From Parafannyhessea umbonata (GTDB taxonomy: Bacteria > Actinomycetota > Coriobacteriia > Coriobacteriales > Atopobiaceae): a stretch of 64,000 nucleotides of DNA. The position numbers and the translations under genes are program-made. This document shows positions 1 to 11,121 of the stretch, piece by piece (the stretch's first letter is position 1; every line of letters starts with the position of its first letter). The stretch is from NCBI RefSeq assembly GCF_900111255.1, contig NZ_FOGP01000004.1, positions 204,689 through 268,688 of the forward strand. Direction: 5' to 3'. The notes under the pieces were generated by a model. That model saw nothing but the letters and a program-made list of their open reading frames with translations, was not told the DNA's origin and made no database searches.

Positions 1-129
1 TCCGCCCGCAACGAGAGCGATGACGCCAGGCCTGGTGCCGAAGAGCCATCCGAAAAACTGACTAACTGCATCCATGAGATGCCCTTTCTGTTTGAGGCGA
101 GCGATTCACCTGCACAAGTATATACTTGA
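1..129 (+). CDS. Possible 3' end of an upstream gene (partial)
   Basis: Frame 1 is open from the first base to a TGA at 127-129 and encodes an acidic tail of 42 residues. The stop lies 9 nt before a terminator-like hairpin at 139-166, as expected for a gene end. The residues match no family I recognise, and the other frames close early. A small non-coding gap is the alternative. Confidence 0.3.
   Translation, partial: SARNESDDARPGAEEPSEKLTNCIHEMPFLFEASDSPAQVYT
115..128. promoter_or_regulatory. 14-bp perfect palindrome upstream of serS
   Basis: CAAGTATATACTTG reads the same on both strands. It contains TATACT, close to a -10 hexamer, but I find no good -35 at the right distance. It may be a promoter or operator element for serS, or simply part of the upstream gene end. 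Confidence 0.3.
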
Positions 130-138
130 TGACATTGT

Positions 139-166
139 GCGGCCGAAGCCAGAGGCCGCGTTTTTT
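139..166 (+). terminator. Rho-independent terminator or attenuator before serS
   Basis: GCGGCC (139-144) pairs with GGCCGC (154-159) and is followed by a run of six T. It sits between the possible upstream stop codon and the serS ribosome binding site. It either ends upstream transcription or attenuates serS. Confidence 0.6.
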
Positions 167-187
167 CGATACAAGAGGGGTAGCAAG

Positions 188-1474
188 ATGCTCGACATCA
201 AGTTCGTACGCGAGAATCCCGACGTCGTCGACAAGTCGTGCGAGTCGCGTCAGAACGCTCACTGGGACCGCGAGAGGTTTTTCGAGCTCGACGAGGAGCG
301 TCGATCCGTCATCGCCGAGGTAGAGAAGCTGCAGGCGGACCGCAACGCCATCTCCAAGCAGATTGGCGTCCTCATGCGAGAGGGCAAGAAGGACGAGGCC
401 GAGGCTGCAAAGGCTCAGGTCAGCGCCAACAAGGGTCGCATCTCGGAGCTGGACGAGAAGCGCGGTGCGGTCGAGAAGGAGCTTTTCGACCTCGTCGCGG
501 CAATTCCGAACATCCCCCACGAGTCCGTTCCCTATGGCAAGGATGATTCCGACAACCCCGAGGTTCGCGCCTGGGGCGAGCCCACGAAGTTCGACTTCGA
601 GCCCAAGGCCCACTGGGACCTTGGCCCGTCGACCGGCATGATCGACTTCGACCGCGGCGTCAAGCTTGCGGGCACGCGCTTCTACCTCCTGGGTGGCAAC
701 GGCGCCCTGATGGAGCGCGCCCTCATCAACTTCTTCATCGACCAGCACGTCAAGGTCGGCTTCAAGGAATGGTGGCCGCCCGTCATCACCAACTATGACT
801 CGCTGTTCGGCACCGGGCAGCTGCCGAAGTTCGACGAGGACCTCTTCCACGTCTCTGGTGGGATGTATCTGATCCCGACCGCCGAGGTCATGCTGACCAA
901 CATCCACCGTGATGAGACCCTGGACGCGTCGCAGCTGCCCCTGCTCTACACCGCCTTCACGCCGTGCTTCCGCGAGGAGGCTGGCTCCGCCGGCCGCGAC
1001 ACGCGTGGCATCATTCGCGTTCATGAGTTCGACAAGGTCGAGATGGTAAAGTTCGCCAAGCCCGAGGACTCGATGAACCAGCTCGAGTCGATGGTCGCCG
1101 AAGCCGAGCGCTGCCTCCAGCTCCTCGGTCTTCCGTACCACGTCGTTACCCTCTGTACCGGCGACATCGGATTCTCGGCTACCAAGTGCTACGACATCGA
1201 GGTCTGGCTCCCGAGCTACAACGCCTACAAGGAGATCTCCTCCTGCTCGAACTGCTGGGACTTCCAGGCTCGCCGCGCGAACATCAAGTACAAGGATCCC
1301 TCCGAGTTCAAGGGATCGCGCTACGTGCACACACTAAACGGCTCTGGTCTCGCCGTGGGCCGTACCATGGCAGCCATCATCGAGAACTACCAGAACGCCG
1401 ATGGCTCCATCACCGTCCCCGAGGTGCTTCGTCCGTACATGCGCGGCCTTGAGGTCATCAAGCCCGAGGCATAG
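188..1474 (+). CDS. serS: Seryl-tRNA synthetase
   Basis: Charges tRNA-Ser (and tRNA-Sec where present) with serine in the cytoplasm. The 428-residue product has the family's layout: an N-terminal long coiled-coil tRNA-binding arm (about residues 30-110) that begins MLDIKFVRENPD, then the class II synthetase core. Motif 2 is visible as TPCFREEAGSAGRDTRG and motif 3 near the end as NGSGLAVGRTMAAI. The length matches typical SerRS. I chose the ATG at 188 over an in-frame upstream ATG at 74 because the longer form adds 38 unrelated residues across a terminator. AGAGGGG lies just upstream. The gene is monocistronic, with a strong terminator after it. Confidence 0.97.
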   Translation: MLDIKFVRENPDVVDKSCESRQNAHWDRERFFELDEERRSVIAEVEKLQADRNAISKQIGVLMREGKKDEAEAAKAQVSANKGRISELDEKRGAVEKELFDLVAAIPNIPHESVPYGKDDSDNPEVRAWGEPTKFDFEPKAHWDLGPSTGMIDFDRGVKLAGTRFYLLGGNGALMERALINFFIDQHVKVGFKEWWPPVITNYDSLFGTGQLPKFDEDLFHVSGGMYLIPTAEVMLTNIHRDETLDASQLPLLYTAFTPCFREEAGSAGRDTRGIIRVHEFDKVEMVKFAKPEDSMNQLESMVAEAERCLQLLGLPYHVVTLCTGDIGFSATKCYDIEVWLPSYNAYKEISSCSNCWDFQARRANIKYKDPSEFKGSRYVHTLNGSGLAVGRTMAAIIENYQNADGSITVPEVLRPYMRGLEVIKPEA

Positions 1475-1498
1475 GCCTAGGCCCTCACTAGAGCACCG

Positions 1499-1537
1499 AT
1501 GCCCACCCTCCTCTTCAAGCGGGTGGGCATTTTTCTT
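1499..1537 (+). terminator. serS terminator
   Basis: Ten-base arms ATGCCCACCC and GGGTGGGCAT (1499-1508 and 1521-1530) are followed by TTTTCTT. Confidence 0.9.
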
Positions 1538-1547
1538 ACCGATATAC

Positions 1548-1561
1548 AGAACACATGTTCT
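1548..1561. promoter_or_regulatory. LexA (SOS) box candidate
   Basis: AGAACACATGTTCT contains GAAC-N4-GTTC, the core of the Gram-positive/actinobacterial LexA operator, with symmetric flanks (AGAACA and TGTTCT are reverse complements). It lies 54 nt before the start of the 123-aa gene that follows, where a repressor would block its promoter. The match is direct; LexA binding is inferred. Confidence 0.6.
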
Positions 1562-1615
1562 ATTTCTTGTGCATGGCGGGTACAAAAGAGGTAGACGTCG
1601 GGGAGGGGAGCAGCA

Positions 1616-1987
1616 ATGGATGAGAAGAACAATATGACAGCGTGCAAGGTGCTCAGGAGCTCCTGCGAAGGCGGTGAGCAGCGCAAGATAGTAATGGGGA
1701 GGGAGCGTGACTCGCTGGTGGTTCGCGAGTGCACGGAAGGCGAGCTGACGAAAGCGATCTTTGGTGACTATCGGCATGACCACTCGCTCCGCCTTGCGCG
1801 GAAGCAGGAAGAGGAGGTCGCGCGGCTTGCGAACGTTGGGGCTGCGGCGCAGGCGCTGCAGGCGTTCTTTGGCGGAACGGGTCGAGTCCTCTTGGACCTG
1901 GAAGATTGGCTTGATGCCAACGGAGTGGCGTTTGAGTATCGCTCTAAGACCGGAGAGGACGTTGTCTTTCGCCCCGCTCGGGGGTGA
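1616..1987 (+). CDS. Small protein of unknown function behind a LexA-like box
   Basis: A 123-residue soluble protein with no signal peptide or membrane segment. The centre (about residues 55-75) is charged and helical, and the tail has an acidic patch (LDLEDWLD) followed by a short basic end. I recognise no family. The ATG is supported by GGGAGGGGAG at 1601-1610 with 5-nt spacing. The gene stands alone between the serS terminator and a tRNA gene on the other strand. The GAAC-N4-GTTC box just upstream suggests DNA-damage control, which would place it among lineage-specific SOS genes. That role is inference only. Confidence 0.7.
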   Translation: MDEKNNMTACKVLRSSCEGGEQRKIVMGRERDSLVVRECTEGELTKAIFGDYRHDHSLRLARKQEEEVARLANVGAAAQALQAFFGGTGRVLLDLEDWLDANGVAFEYRSKTGEDVVFRPARG

Positions 1988-2026
1988 CGGCCACGTCGCA
2001 CCTTCGGGCCGGTGAGCGTGGATATG

Positions 2027-2050
2027 AAAAGAGCCCCTTTCGGGGCTCTG
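2027..2050 (-). terminator. Terminator of tRNA-Arg copy 1
   Basis: On the minus strand AGAGCCCC-GAAA-GGGGCTCT is followed by TTTT directly downstream of the tRNA. It is identical to the second copy. Confidence 0.85.
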
Positions 2051-2059
2051 AACGTTCGC

Positions 2060-2136
2060 TGGTGCGGCGTACAGGATTCGAACCTGTGACGTTCTGATTC
2101 GTAGTCAGACCCTCTATCCAGCTGAGGTAACGCCGC
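2060..2136 (-). tRNA. tRNA-Arg (ACG), copy 1
   Basis: A 77-nt cloverleaf with acceptor GCGGCGT pairing to ACGCCGC and an encoded CCA end. The anticodon stem TCTGA/TCAGA holds the loop CTACGAA, giving anticodon ACG (decodes CGU and, after A-to-I editing, CGC/CGA). The TTCGAAT T-loop is present. Confidence 0.95.
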
Positions 2137-2237
2137 TTGCGCAGTAACTAAAATGACACTCTTATTCGGGTGCGTCAAGCAAAAGTTCAAATCAGTTTGT
2201 CCGTTCGCCCATACTTCACATTGACTGGAAGAGCGAC

Positions 2238-2264
2238 AAAAAAAGAGCCCCTTTCGGGGCTCTG
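2238..2264 (-). terminator. Terminator of tRNA-Arg copy 2
   Basis: Same AGAGCCCC-GAAA-GGGGCTCT hairpin as copy 1, here followed by a longer T run on the minus strand. Confidence 0.85.
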
Positions 2265-2273
2265 AACGTTCGC

Positions 2274-2350
2274 TGGTGCGGCGTACAGGATTCGAACCTG
2301 TGACGTTCTGATTCGTAGTCAGACCCTCTATCCAGCTGAGGTAACGCCGC
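2274..2350 (-). tRNA. tRNA-Arg (ACG), copy 2
   Basis: Identical to the first copy in all 77 positions, with encoded CCA and anticodon ACG. Confidence 0.95.
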
Positions 2351-2371
2351 TTGCGCAGTAACTAAAATGAC

Positions 2372-2394
2372 ACTCTTATTCGGGTGCGTCAAGC
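2372..2394 (-). promoter_or_regulatory. Probable tRNA-Arg promoter (also at 2158-2180)
   Basis: On the minus strand TTGACG fits a -35 box; 17 nt downstream CATTTT could serve as a weak -10. The same segment precedes both tRNA copies, which supports it as the promoter carried by the duplicated unit. Confidence 0.45.
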
Positions 2395-2524
2395 GACAAA
2401 AACAATTATTTGAATGCATCACACTATTCTTCGCAATGAGCTGGTGAAATGCGGCAAAAAACTCAGCGATCGACTTGTGGGAACAATGATGGCGCGTCCT
2501 ACGGGGGGGTCGAAGGAGGCCAAG

Positions 2525-2557
2525 AAAAACCCGCCCCGCCTTGTCAGGCGGGGCGGG
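2525..2557 (-). terminator. Terminator of tRNA-Ser
   Basis: On the minus strand CCCGCCCCGCC pairs with GGCGGGGCGGG (11 bp), followed by TTTTT. Confidence 0.9.
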
Positions 2558-2567
2558 CAGGCTTCTC

Positions 2568-2658
2568 TGGCGGAGAGCTGGGGATTCGAACCCCAGATAG
2601 GATTTGGTCCTATACTCGCTTAGCAGGCGAGCACCTTCGGCCTCTCGGTCAGCTCTCC
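2568..2658 (-). tRNA. tRNA-Ser (GCT)
   Basis: A 91-nt class II tRNA with acceptor GGAGAGC/GCTCTCC and encoded CCA. The anticodon loop CTGCTAA gives GCT (AGC/AGU codons). The long variable arm (ATAGGA...TCCTAT) is typical of tRNA-Ser. Confidence 0.95.
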
Positions 2659-2708
2659 AAAATGTGATGCTTACGCATCATACCCTACATTTGGCGGAAG
2701 TCACAACA

Positions 2709-3674
2709 CTATCTTCCCAAAATAAAAGAATCATCAACCGCAACGTCAGCGACGTGCATCCTGATTGCCTCCCACGAGAAGCGCTCTACGAACTGCGTCG
2801 CTGTCAGCTCTTCTCCGGCTTCCGCAAGGTCGATGGCGTGGGCGAGGGAGCCTATCACCTGCTCGGGACGTATCCCGCGGGCCCTCAGGGCACCCAGGTC
2901 TAGGTCCCCGTCGCGCTTCGAGAGACGCCTGCCGTCTGGCGCAACCAGCAGGGGGACGTGCCCGTAGCGAGGGGGCTCGAAGCCGAGGAGCCTTGCTATG
3001 TATGACTGCCGCGCCGATGATGCGAGCAGGTCGTGCCCGCGTACCACCTCGTTAACCCCCATAAGGCTGTCATCCACTACTACGGCGAGCTGGTAGGCGA
3101 TGACTCCGTCGCTGCGGCGAATCAGGAAGTCGCCGCAGTCGTCCGCCAGGATTTCATGCTGATGGCCGTAGCCAAGGTCGTCGTAGTCGAAGGTTCCGTT
3201 GGGGTCCGATCTCTCTGGCACCACGAGTCGCTTTGCGGGAGGGCGCTGGAGGCTCTTCTCGGCAATCTCTTGGGCATTGAGGTGCCGGCAGGTTCCTTGG
3301 TAGATATAGGTTCCGTCGGAGGCGTGTGGGGCTGATGCTGCGTGCAGTTCCGAACGCGTGCAGAAGCAGGGGTATGTTAGTCCCTTGTCGTCGAGTCGCG
3401 CGATGGCGTCCAGGTAGTAATTCTGGCGTTCGCTCTGGTAGTAGGGCCCCTCGTCCCAGTCGAGGCCAAGCCACCGAAGGTCGTCCAGAACCAGGCGGGC
3501 CTTCTGGGGATCCTGGGTGCGCGGATCTAGGTCTTCGATGCGCATGACCATGCGGCCGCCTTGGGACCTGGCCGAAGACCACGCAATAAGCGCCGAGAAG
3601 GCGTTGCCCAGGTGCATCCTGCCCGAAGGGGAGGGAGCAAAGCGCCCGACGATCTGTGAAGTCGACTTGTTCAT
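2709..3674 (-). CDS. gluQ: Glutamyl-Q tRNA(Asp) synthetase
   Basis: Attaches glutamate to the queuosine base in the anticodon of tRNA-Asp. The 321-residue protein is a truncated GluRS-like catalytic domain with no anticodon-binding domain, which separates it from true GluRS. It shows the class I signature as HLGN (residues 21-24), a zinc site of CFC followed by Y-x3-C, and a KMSKS-equivalent SKRDGD near the C-terminus. The ATG at 3674 is preferred: an upstream in-frame GTG adds eight residues without a ribosome site. It lies next to tRNA genes and has no partner in its own direction. Confidence 0.88.
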   Translation of the reverse strand: MNKSTSQIVGRFAPSPSGRMHLGNAFSALIAWSSARSQGGRMVMRIEDLDPRTQDPQKARLVLDDLRWLGLDWDEGPYYQSERQNYYLDAIARLDDKGLTYPCFCTRSELHAASAPHASDGTYIYQGTCRHLNAQEIAEKSLQRPPAKRLVVPERSDPNGTFDYDDLGYGHQHEILADDCGDFLIRRSDGVIAYQLAVVVDDSLMGVNEVVRGHDLLASSARQSYIARLLGFEPPRYGHVPLLVAPDGRRLSKRDGDLDLGALRARGIRPEQVIGSLAHAIDLAEAGEELTATQFVERFSWEAIRMHVADVAVDDSFILGR

Positions 3675-3698
3675 GCAAGTAATCCTAGCGCGTGACAC

Positions 3699-3990
3699 GC
3701 GCGGTTTAGCAAGGTTGAGTCAAAAAAGCTGCAGGGGAGTTCTTGCGGGGCGTCGGCGTCTAAAAAATATGATATGTACAACTGAATACAATATATTGGA
3801 TAAACATAAAATGCCATGCAAGACAATGTGTAAGAACTATCTATCTACCTTTGAAAACGAAAAAACTACCGTTTATAGAATCGGCAATTATGCCAACATT
3901 ATCTTCAAATGAGCGGTATAGTTTTAGGCCCGATAGGAGAGGCGGCTTAGGCCGCCTTCATATTTTCGAACTCTTGCGAAGGAGAGAAAC
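3699..3990. other. AT-rich gene-free gap with arcC leader
   Basis: About 290 bp. From roughly 3760 to 3930 the sequence is strikingly AT-rich compared with its surroundings and holds no convincing gene. TATAGT at 3917-3922 could be an arcC -10 but lacks a good -35. A hairpin follows at 3940-3957. Confidence 0.5.
3940..3957 (+). other. Leader hairpin upstream of arcC
   Basis: AGGCGGC-TTAG-GCCGCCT, ending 33 nt before the arcC start and not followed by a T run long enough for a terminator. Confidence 0.6.
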
Positions 3991-4959
3991 ATGTCCAAGG
4001 CATTCGGCAAGCCTAACCGCGTTGTCATCGCCCTCGGCGGCAATGCACTCGGCAACACCCCCGAGGAGCAGATCGAGAAGGTTCGTGCTGCTGCCCCCAC
4101 CTTGCTTAAGGTTATCGAGCAGGGCAACGAGATCATCATCACCCACGGCAATGGCCCGCAGGTCGGCATGATCCAGAACGCTTTCGCGTCTGCCCACAAG
4201 GACAACCCCGAGAAGATCCCCGCGATGGATCTTCCCGAGTGCGGTGCCATGTCTCAGGGCTACATTGGCTACCACCTGCAGCAGGCAATTGGTGCGGCAA
4301 TGCACAAGGAGTACAAGCGTTGGCACGTTGCTTCCGTTGTGACTCAGATCGAGGTTGACCCCGATGACGACGCGTTCAAGAACCCCACCAAGCCCATCGG
4401 CGCCTTCATGACCAAAGAGGAGGCCGATGCCGAGCTCGTCAAGCACCCTGACTGGAACATCGTCGAGGACTCCGGCCGTGGCTACCGTCGCGTCGTCGCT
4501 TCCCCGCAGCCCAAGAAGATCGTCGAGTACGAGAGCATCCTGAACCTCCTCGACAACGAGTTCATCGTCATCGCCTGTGGCGGCGGCGGAATCCCCGTCG
4601 TCCGCGACTACTCCGACAAGGGCACCTACAAGGGTGTTGCCGCTGTCATCGACAAGGACATGGGCGGCGAGCTCCTTGCTGAGGACTGCTCTGCTGACAT
4701 GCTCGTCCTCCTTACCGCTGTCGACCATGTTGCCATCAACTTCGGCAAGCCCGATCAGCAGGACCTCGAGGACATTACCGTCGAGCAGGCCCGCGAGTAC
4801 GTCGAGGCCGGCCAGTTCGGCAAGGGCTCCATGGAGCCCAAGGTCAAGGCTGGCATCAAGTTCGCCGAGTCTCGTCCGGGCCGCGTCTGCATCATCGGCT
4901 CCCTCGACAAGGCGGCAGAGGCCATGGCTGGCCTTTCCGGCACCCGCATCCACGCCTAA
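3991..4959 (+). CDS. arcC: Carbamate kinase
   Basis: Catalyses carbamoyl phosphate + ADP to carbamate + ATP, the energy-yielding last step of arginine or agmatine deimination. The 322-residue length is typical. The amino-acid-kinase fold starts VIALGGNALG, then HGNGPQVG, and has the carbamate-kinase features PQP (near residue 170) and CGGGGIPV. SD AAGGAG lies 5 nt before the ATG. It stands alone, with its own terminator. The only carbamoyl-phosphate-producing catabolic enzyme in the window is the putrescine carbamoyltransferase 6 kb downstream, so the two probably work together. No arginine deiminase gene is visible here. Confidence 0.95.
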   Translation: MSKAFGKPNRVVIALGGNALGNTPEEQIEKVRAAAPTLLKVIEQGNEIIITHGNGPQVGMIQNAFASAHKDNPEKIPAMDLPECGAMSQGYIGYHLQQAIGAAMHKEYKRWHVASVVTQIEVDPDDDAFKNPTKPIGAFMTKEEADAELVKHPDWNIVEDSGRGYRRVVASPQPKKIVEYESILNLLDNEFIVIACGGGGIPVVRDYSDKGTYKGVAAVIDKDMGGELLAEDCSADMLVLLTAVDHVAINFGKPDQQDLEDITVEQAREYVEAGQFGKGSMEPKVKAGIKFAESRPGRVCIIGSLDKAAEAMAGLSGTRIHA

Positions 4960-4984
4960 TCGCGCGGGCAACCGAAATGCCGAA

Positions 4985-5017
4985 GGAGGTCGCAACTCAG
5001 GTTGCGACCTCCTTTTT
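4985..5017 (+). terminator. arcC terminator
   Basis: GGAGGTCGCAAC pairs with GTTGCGACCTCC (12 bp), followed by TTTTT. Confidence 0.92.
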
Positions 5018-5059
5018 CGTTGCGATTCCTGCAAGAGGGCAAGGCTCTTCTTGCCTGAG

Positions 5060-6043
5060 CTAGCTTGCCCAGAAGTCCTTGCGGAGCTCCTCGCGGTTTG
5101 GCGTCTCGCACTTCTTCATAATGTTGTGCAGGTGCGTCTTGACGGTACCCTCGGCCAGGAAGAGCTCCGTGGCAATTTCGCGATTGGTTTTGCCCTCCAT
5201 TGCGAACGCAAGAATCTCCCGCTCCCTTTTTGAGAGGGAATGCTCCGCTGCGTACCTCGGCAGGCGGTTCTCGATGTGGTTGAGCAGGTTCGAGTCGCGC
5301 TCCGCGTCATTGACGATCTCGGGAGGCTCGTTGAAGCGCAGTGCCAGGTCCTTAACCGTCTGGTGAATGACGGTGGCCGCAATGCAGCACATCATGAGGT
5401 TCTCCGAGACGCTTCGGCTCGAGAGGAAAACGCCCGCGAAATCGTTGTCTCCCGAGGGAATCGGAGCCACCAGGATGACGACGGTGTCCTCCACGACGAT
5501 GAGCACGATAAGGACAATGAGAAGAAGGATCTGACGCTTCCGCTTGAGCATCCTCTTGTGGAACACATCGTCCTCAGAGCACTTGCACTTTACGAGGCCG
5601 TAGACTAGGCAGCCAATGAGAGAGACTTGTCTCATGCCGTAGAAGAGCCACTGGCGAAGGGGGCCGTAGGGCATGAGGATGAGAATAAGGGCCTGAGATA
5701 TGACCAGCACCGTGGCGGGGACGGCGACCGCCCAGGGGCTCTTCTCGTCGATTATGTCAAAGACGATGAGCCAGAAGCAGACGAGCACGATCGCGCCGAT
5801 GATGATTCTGAACGCGGGATTGTCAATCGCGTAGTAGTTGTCGTAGTTGATCTTGCCGATGTTCTGTACAGCCCACTCTCCCGCGAAGATGCTCGCTAGT
5901 TCGATGAAGTAGGCGATGAAGAACGTCGTCTGGGGCAGGTACTTTATGCGGTGGGAGACGACGAAGGCCGAGAGCGAAATCGATGCGGTGCTAAGACAAA
6001 CGCACAGGATGGCAATGGTGTAGATGAAGAAGAACATGCTCAT
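5060..6043 (-). CDS. Membrane-bound LuxR-family transcriptional regulator
   Basis: A 327-residue one-component regulator. The first 250 residues carry six or seven hydrophobic segments and the last 65 a LuxR/FixJ helix-turn-helix, with LSKREREILAFAMEG, TNREIA and EGTVKTHLHNIMKK. There is no receiver domain, so the signal is presumably sensed in the membrane. Such proteins are abundant in Coriobacteriia. The agmatine regulator AguR of enterococci and lactococci has the same architecture. Here the gene converges on carbamate kinase and lies 5 kb from the agmatine genes, so control of that pathway is a reasonable but unproven inference. An in-frame TTG at 6055 sits only 3 nt from AGGGG; the ATG at 6043 is the alternative used here. 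Confidence 0.8.
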   Translation of the reverse strand: MSMFFFIYTIAILCVCLSTASISLSAFVVSHRIKYLPQTTFFIAYFIELASIFAGEWAVQNIGKINYDNYYAIDNPAFRIIIGAIVLVCFWLIVFDIIDEKSPWAVAVPATVLVISQALILILMPYGPLRQWLFYGMRQVSLIGCLVYGLVKCKCSEDDVFHKRMLKRKRQILLLIVLIVLIVVEDTVVILVAPIPSGDNDFAGVFLSSRSVSENLMMCCIAATVIHQTVKDLALRFNEPPEIVNDAERDSNLLNHIENRLPRYAAEHSLSKREREILAFAMEGKTNREIATELFLAEGTVKTHLHNIMKKCETPNREELRKDFWAS

Positions 6044-6201
6044 AAGGCTGCCCAATCACCCCTAATGTCGGCTTATCCTGAACCGGATTGAGTCGGCCGG
6101 CCAATCCAGAAGTATACCGTGAAACAAGAAGACGCCCCGATCGGCAAGATGTCGCGGTTTGAGATTGAGGGCACGGCCGCTCGGGGAATTGGGTAATTAC
6201 T

Positions 6202-6219
6202 GCAACAAATATATGTTGC
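6202..6219. promoter_or_regulatory. Inverted repeat, candidate operator
   Basis: GCAACA-N6-TGTTGC (perfect 6-base arms, spacer AATATA) in the divergent region between the LuxR gene and the next gene, 45 nt before the latter's start. It fits a dimeric DNA-binding protein site; the regulator is unknown. Confidence 0.4.
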
Positions 6220-6263
6220 TGAGGGCCTCTGCTGCAGCGAGGCATCGAGGACAGGAGACGCGA

Positions 6264-6923
6264 GTGACAGACGAGCACAACAGCTTTGACCCCGACTTTA
6301 CCCTGGGAACCCCCTCGATCGTGTGCCGATGGAGGCTGTCGGGCGCATCGCTTCCCATGGAGAACCGGCACCTTCGCGCGCTGGGCAAGCGCGTGGGGCC
6401 TTCCGGGAAGCCCGTGTCCTGCGACCTGATAGCGTGGGCGAAGCAACACATCGAATGGACGCTGAAGGAGGGCGCTTCTCGCCATCCTGAAGGAACCCTC
6501 ATGGTGGTCATCGACGAGGAGGGTAGGGCGGCCATGTCCGTCGGCCCCTACGAGCCTCTTGAGGACCTGAGGTTTGCCTCGCTTCTGGGAAGGATTGACC
6601 TCTCGTACCGTGAGGGCGAGAAGACTGGCGTTCCTCCCGAGACCATCTGGGCCGTCGTGGAGGGCGTCCTCTGCTGGGGCCTTGACGAGCAGGAGAGCCC
6701 CTCGGGCGCCGCGACGCTTGTCGAGGACCTCGCCAAGACGCTTGGCATCCGCGTTGAGAGGAGGCCGGGGCTCCTCAATTTGGTGCGCTCGCGACAAGTG
6801 ATTCCGAGCGAGGTGTTCTTCGTTTCGGACGAGCACGGCATCGTCCTTCCGGACGAACTCTCGGGAGAAATGGGCGAGAAATTTGCGAGTGGTTATAGAC
6901 GGCTACTTGAACGGTCGAAATAA
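6264..6923 (+). CDS. Unknown protein with faint class IV aminotransferase resemblance
   Basis: A 219-residue soluble protein. The GTG at 6264 is chosen because ACAGGAG precedes it by 7 nt. An in-frame ATG at 6159 would add 35 residues across the inverted repeat. The C-terminal third (LAKTLGIRVERR, then SEVFFVSDEHGIVLPDEL) resembles the end of branched-chain/D-amino acid aminotransferases, where similar phrases line the cofactor pocket. I see no convincing PLP lysine motif and the protein is shorter than the usual 280-300 residues. It may be a degenerate family member with another role. It lies between the regulator and pyruvate:ferredoxin oxidoreductase, with no operon partner. Confidence 0.6.
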   Translation: MTDEHNSFDPDFTLGTPSIVCRWRLSGASLPMENRHLRALGKRVGPSGKPVSCDLIAWAKQHIEWTLKEGASRHPEGTLMVVIDEEGRAAMSVGPYEPLEDLRFASLLGRIDLSYREGEKTGVPPETIWAVVEGVLCWGLDEQESPSGAATLVEDLAKTLGIRVERRPGLLNLVRSRQVIPSEVFFVSDEHGIVLPDELSGEMGEKFASGYRRLLERSK

Positions 6924-7002
6924 CCAAAAAGTGACCTACTACCAAGCACCGAATAGGTAGTTTAACCTTGGATTTTCTCACTCTGTCGCATCGCATTTGC
7001 GC

Positions 7003-7008
7003 GATAAT
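7003..7008 (+). promoter_or_regulatory. Possible -10 element of nifJ
   Basis: GATAAT lies 91 nt before the nifJ start, after an AT-rich stretch. A clear -35 is not visible, so this is weak. Confidence 0.25.
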
Positions 7009-7052
7009 TCACCTATGTGCGTCCGCTTTGCATCGCAGTGTTTGCGTTTGTT

Positions 7053-7076
7053 CCAGGCGTGAACGAGGACGCCTGG
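7053..7076 (+). other. Leader hairpin upstream of nifJ
   Basis: CCAGGCGT and ACGCCTGG pair (8 bp) around an 8-nt loop. The stem ends 22 nt before the start codon, just ahead of the ribosome binding site. Confidence 0.6.
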
Positions 7077-7098
7077 AGAAGATATGTAAGGAGAGGAT

Positions 7099-10653
<3,555 letters not shown>

Positions 10654-10678
10654 TGCCTTCGTGGCATGGTCGTCTTTC

Positions 10679-10708
10679 GGGCCCACGCGAAAGCGTGGGC
10701 CCTTTTTT
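10679..10708 (+). terminator. nifJ terminator
   Basis: GGGCCCACGC-GAAA-GCGTGGGCCC followed by TTTTTT. Confidence 0.95.
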
Positions 10709-11121
10709 GTGCCGCGAAGGCGTGAGCGACGGGAGGGCTGTGTCCTAAACCTCTCTAGTCCGCATCGCCGAGGCGTCGCGGACGGTAGCTATCGGGCTGC
10801 GGGCGATTGAGAAGGCCAGTCCGCCACCTTGCTCCGCCCGGCCGCCCTTGTCCTTCTCCTGCTTGAGGCCGTTTCGATCCTACGTTCTCTACCAGCTGAT
10901 TTACCGAAGGTTTAGGGAGGGGTTAGGCCTCCTGTCACCCAAAGAATCCGCTATAAACTGGCGGACGAAAATGGTCGAGCCGAATATGGGGTCGTGCATT
11001 TTCGAGCGCTCTCCAATCGTGCCGGAGAGCCGCTCGGTGTGAATGGGGGCTCCGGTCCAGAAGGGGGCGGAGCGAGTCGACGGGCGTCACTTCGGCGCAA
11101 TCGTAAGAAAGGAAGCACGAC
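10709..11121. other. Gene-free region before ptcA
   Basis: About 410 bp with no gene I can support. TATAAA at 10952-10957 is a fair -10 for ptcA, but the -35 region is poor. CTCTCC (about 11011) and GGAGAG (about 11025) can form a hairpin in the presumed leader, and GCTCCG/CGGAGC a second one downstream. Confidence 0.4.

Larger units (their letters stand above)
2027..2180. repeat. 154-bp tandem duplication, unit 1
   Basis: This segment carries terminator, tRNA-Arg(ACG) and upstream promoter region. It is identical base for base to 2241-2394, with a 60-bp non-repeated spacer between units. Confidence 0.9.
2241..2394. repeat. 154-bp tandem duplication, unit 2
   Basis: Exact copy of 2027-2180 at an offset of 214 bp. 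The identity extends through the presumed promoter, so both tRNAs can be transcribed independently. Confidence 0.9.

Noticed and set aside
62..187. Longer serS start at 74
   Set aside because: Adds 38 residues unlike SerRS and would put a terminator hairpin in the coding part.
2049..2056. GAACGTTC near the tRNA-Arg copies as LexA site
   Set aside because: No 4-nt spacer, and it lies inside the tRNA transcript region.
2414..2667. Two small plus-strand frames beside and across the tRNA-Ser gene
   Set aside because: They overlap a complete tRNA and its terminator on the other strand and have no ribosome site.
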